The notes below the pieces were generated by a model that saw only the letters and a list, made by a program, of their open reading frames with translations, had not been told where the DNA came from and made no database searches. From Candidatus Ectomicrobium neotermitis (lineage in GTDB: Bacteria > Elusimicrobiota > Endomicrobiia > Endomicrobiales > Endomicrobiaceae), in the NCBI GenBank assembly GCA_031283745.1, contig JAITBH010000119.1:1-33647 (forward strand): DNA of 33,647 bases, written 5' to 3'. This document shows positions 31,993 through 33,647 of this stretch, in pieces. Position 1 is the first letter of the stretch. Every line of letters starts with the position of its first letter. A program made the translations under genes and the position numbers.

Positions 31993-32397
31993 ATGAAAAA
32001 AAATTTATTAGTCTTGTTCTTGTTAGCATTTGCAGTGTCAGGGGTGTCAGAGGTTTTTGCGGCAGGTTTAGTTGAGGCAGCTACTGTAACGGAGCAGTTT
32101 CATTTGAGGGCAGATAAAACTCCGCTTGTCCGCAAAGCCATAGTTAAGGCGTGCGAAAAAAGAGGGTGGGTTGTGTCTAAAGAGACAGACAATGAAATTG
32201 AGGCAATTTTGCAAAAACGTAGCTATTCTTTGACTGTGAGCATAAGCTATAGCAATGACGGATATTCGATAGCTTATAAAGACAGCACGGGCTTAAAGTA
32301 TGACCCTGAGAAAAATCGGATCCATTCAAGCTATGCAAGATGGCTAAAAAACCTCAACATAGACATAAATGCCGACATAAACCTTCTCAACGGTTAG
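31993..32397 (+). CDS. Small exported protein of unknown function
   Basis: A protein of 134 residues with a clear signal peptide: MKKNLLVLFLLAFAVSG and cleavage probably after SEVFA. The mature part has a helix (PLVRKAIVKACEKRGWVV), then a charged strand pair (EAILQKRSYSLTVSISYSND, YSIAYKDSTGLKYDPEKNRI) and a final HSSYARWLKNLNIDI. The end recalls a widespread family of small periplasmic or lipoprotein domains with an IH...Y..W...L pattern, with no known function. It has no lipobox Cys. RBS AAGGGAGG precedes ATG 31993. It lies 39 bases after the YdbC-like gene and 16 bases before the hotdog gene, so it may belong to the latter's operon. Confidence 0.7.
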   Translation: MKKNLLVLFLLAFAVSGVSEVFAAGLVEAATVTEQFHLRADKTPLVRKAIVKACEKRGWVVSKETDNEIEAILQKRSYSLTVSISYSNDGYSIAYKDSTGLKYDPEKNRIHSSYARWLKNLNIDINADINLLNG

Positions 32398-32413
32398 CTT
32401 TGGATACATTTTG

Positions 32414-32845
32414 ATGAAAAATTGTAAGGATTTTGATCTAAGTAAAAATATGATTCACCGTTCTCCGATGTTGATGGTCGACAAGATTTTAGAGGAGAGC
32501 GAGTTAAACGGAAAAACTTTTTTTAAGGTTACAGATGACTGTATTTTTCTTACTTTTGACGGTGTTCTACAAAGAGCGGCTATGATAGAAATAGCCGCTC
32601 AATCTTTTGCCGCAATTGACATCTTCCACAAGAGGCAAAAAAATCTTGAACCTAAAAAAGGTTTTGTTGTTAGCGTCCGAGACTTTAAGTTTTTTTGTGA
32701 TGCAAAGATTGATGACGAGATTGTCTGCGAGCTTAAAAAAGTTGATGAGTTGGGTCTTATACACATTGCAGTTGCAAGGCTGATAGACAATAAAAACGGC
32801 AGGTTGTTTGCCGACGGAGAATTTAGAATTTATGAACTTCCTTAA
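32414..32845 (+). CDS. Hotdog-fold FabZ/ApeP-like 3-hydroxyacyl-ACP dehydratase
   Basis: A protein of 143 residues. The opening MIHRSPMLMVDKILEES matches the FabZ-like 'HR.PMLL.D.I' start. The hotdog helix reads QRAAMIEIAAQSFAAIDIF, where the Glu sits where FabZ-type enzymes have their catalytic Glu. Strands follow in VSVRDFKFFCDAKIDDEIVC and IHIAVARL. Such proteins dehydrate 3-hydroxyacyl thioesters in fatty-acid and aryl-polyene-like pathways. Weak ribosome site (GGA) before ATG 32414; TTG 32411 is an alternative. Its stop overlaps the next gene by 14 bases. A thioesterase function is a possible alternative. Confidence 0.75.
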   Translation: MKNCKDFDLSKNMIHRSPMLMVDKILEESELNGKTFFKVTDDCIFLTFDGVLQRAAMIEIAAQSFAAIDIFHKRQKNLEPKKGFVVSVRDFKFFCDAKIDDEIVCELKKVDELGLIHIAVARLIDNKNGRLFADGEFRIYELP

Positions 32846-33431
32846 AAAAACCCTTCTCTTTATTTCCTTCATATTTATCCCGCCTCTTTGTTTTTCCCAG
32901 GACTACAATCCAAGCAAGATAGCTGAGGTTGAAACGATAGAAAGCACTTTTAGGCAAGAGATCTCGTATACATTTTCCACTGCTCCTTTTGTCTGCGGCG
33001 GGAAAATGGTTTTTCAAAAACCCGACAAAATAAGATGGGAGTATTTGTATCCCGACACTGCTAAAAGCGGGTTCCTCTTTGAAAAAGACAAATTCATTTA
33101 TTGGAAAACTAACGCTAAAGGCGAAAAAGCAATTGCGGATTTATCAAAGAGAAGGTTTGCAAAAAACATATTTTTTGCCATCAGCAGTTTCCTTAATATG
33201 GATATGCCCGCTTTAGAAACAATTTATGACATCGAGCTTCTAAACAATATGATGGTTTTTTATTCAAAACAAAAAGCTGGGAGGATAGAGAGGATTGAGG
33301 TTTATTTCAAGAAAGATATTCCTGCTGTTAGCCAAATAATTATTTTTCACAAAAACGGAGACAAAACAACCATTTCTTTTGATGATGTAAAAATTAACGA
33401 GGTCTTGCCGGAAAATGCTTTCAATATTTAA
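32832..33431 (+). CDS. LolA-like outer-membrane lipoprotein/lipid carrier
   Basis: A protein of 199 residues with a signal peptide (KKTLLFISFIFIPPLCFS, cut before QDYN). The mature part fits the LolA fold: IESTFRQEISYTFSTAPFVC, GGKMVFQKPDKIRWEYLYPD (the characteristic G.....KP...RW.Y motif), FLFEKDKFIYW, and later GRIERIEVYFKKD, SQIIIFHKNGDKTTISFDDV. LolA proteins carry acylated cargo across the periplasm. The member beside a hotdog dehydratase and an MMPL exporter is usually not the housekeeping LolA but a pathway-specific carrier. Start ATG 32832 overlaps the hotdog gene. Its own stop overlaps the exporter start. Confidence 0.85.
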   Translation: MNFLKKTLLFISFIFIPPLCFSQDYNPSKIAEVETIESTFRQEISYTFSTAPFVCGGKMVFQKPDKIRWEYLYPDTAKSGFLFEKDKFIYWKTNAKGEKAIADLSKRRFAKNIFFAISSFLNMDMPALETIYDIELLNNMMVFYSKQKAGRIERIEVYFKKDIPAVSQIIIFHKNGDKTTISFDDVKINEVLPENAFNI

Positions 33432-33647
33432 CTTTCTATCAAAACATAAAAAGCTCTATCTGGGTTTTTTGTGTTTTGTTTTTTTTTGTTTGGTGTGGTC
33501 TTTTGCACAAATCAAATACAGCTCTGATGTTTCTCAAATACTGCCCTCCGTCTTAGATAGGGAAATGAAGTTGTTTCAAAACTCGCCTTTATCAAACAAA
33601 CTATTTGTCGTAGTTGACGCTAAATCCTACCAAGATGCCCAAATATC
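33415..33647 (+). CDS. MMPL/RND-superfamily exporter, N-terminal part (cut by window edge)
   Basis: Seventy-seven residues are readable. A basic start (LSKHKKLYL) leads to a transmembrane helix (GFLCFVFFCLVWSFAQI), then a periplasmic start with YSSDVSQILPSVL and NSPLSNKLFVVVDAKS. This matches the beginning of MMPL exporters (COG4258 type), where the first helix is followed by a 'D...ILP' segment and a strand 'LFV.V'. Such exporters move lipids and often sit with LolA-like carriers. Its ATG overlaps the LolA-like stop by 17 bases. Only the first helix is visible, so the family call depends on context as well. Confidence 0.7.
   Translation, partial: MLSIFNFLSKHKKLYLGFLCFVFFCLVWSFAQIKYSSDVSQILPSVLDREMKLFQNSPLSNKLFVVVDAKSYQDAQI

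Overview
The window reads as a compact chromosomal segment of a Gram-negative-type anaerobic bacterium using the standard genetic code. An outer membrane is indicated by a LolA-like carrier, two lipoproteins with clear lipoboxes (an LpoB-like one and a COG3014-like one) and an MMPL exporter at the right edge. Anaerobic metabolism is indicated by an NfnAB pair and an Fe-S type PurF. Several genes look Firmicutes-like: a short GSI-alpha glutamine synthetase paired with an ANTAR regulator, and a YdbC/PC4-type small protein. This mix suits deep-branching diderm anaerobes such as Elusimicrobiota, Margulisbacteria or Spirochaetota relatives, but the phylum cannot be fixed from this stretch alone. 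No rRNA, tRNA, CRISPR array or insertion sequence was seen.

Layout. The left edge holds the start of a minus-strand cutA-like gene. A gene-free region of about 0.8 kb (131-923) follows. It is filled with two repeat families: heptamer-bearing repeats (A), and three 96-bp REP-like units (B) separated by 10-bp-phased C-runs. The repeats run into the 3' end of pyrG. From about 0.92 to 8.46 kb there is a leftward operon, carA-carB-purF-pyrG, in which CarA, PurF and PyrG all use glutamine amide nitrogen. A divergent promoter region at 8.46-8.67 kb separates it from a long rightward series (8.67-28.05 kb): pfkA, tyrS, the lpoB-like/COG3014-like lipoprotein pair, nfnA-nfnB, tpiA-rpiB-deoC-deoB-deoA (nucleoside sugar catabolism into glycolysis), a divergent recJ, an mtnP-like phosphorylase, a copper-handling block (HMA-SafE-cupredoxin fusion, CopZ, DUF2318 protein, CopA) and an Ogg-type DNA glycosylase overlapping copA by 4 nt.

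Next is a nitrogen-control unit: a glnA leader with a promoter, a strong intrinsic terminator and a competing hairpin whose six-base loop fits the ANTAR target rule (A at 1, G at 4). It is followed by glnA, another terminator-like hairpin and a gene for an ANTAR-domain protein. This is the most complete regulatory circuit visible. It is followed by an RlmD-type rRNA methyltransferase, a YdbC/PC4-like protein, a small secreted protein of unknown function, and the start of a tightly overlapping hotdog-dehydratase / LolA-like / MMPL-exporter series, which resembles part of an aryl-polyene-like outer-membrane lipid cluster running off the right edge.

Other points of interest are a perfect terminator-like hairpin embedded in the signal-peptide codons of the COG3014-like gene, and the pyrG C-terminus and stop codon lying inside repeat DNA.
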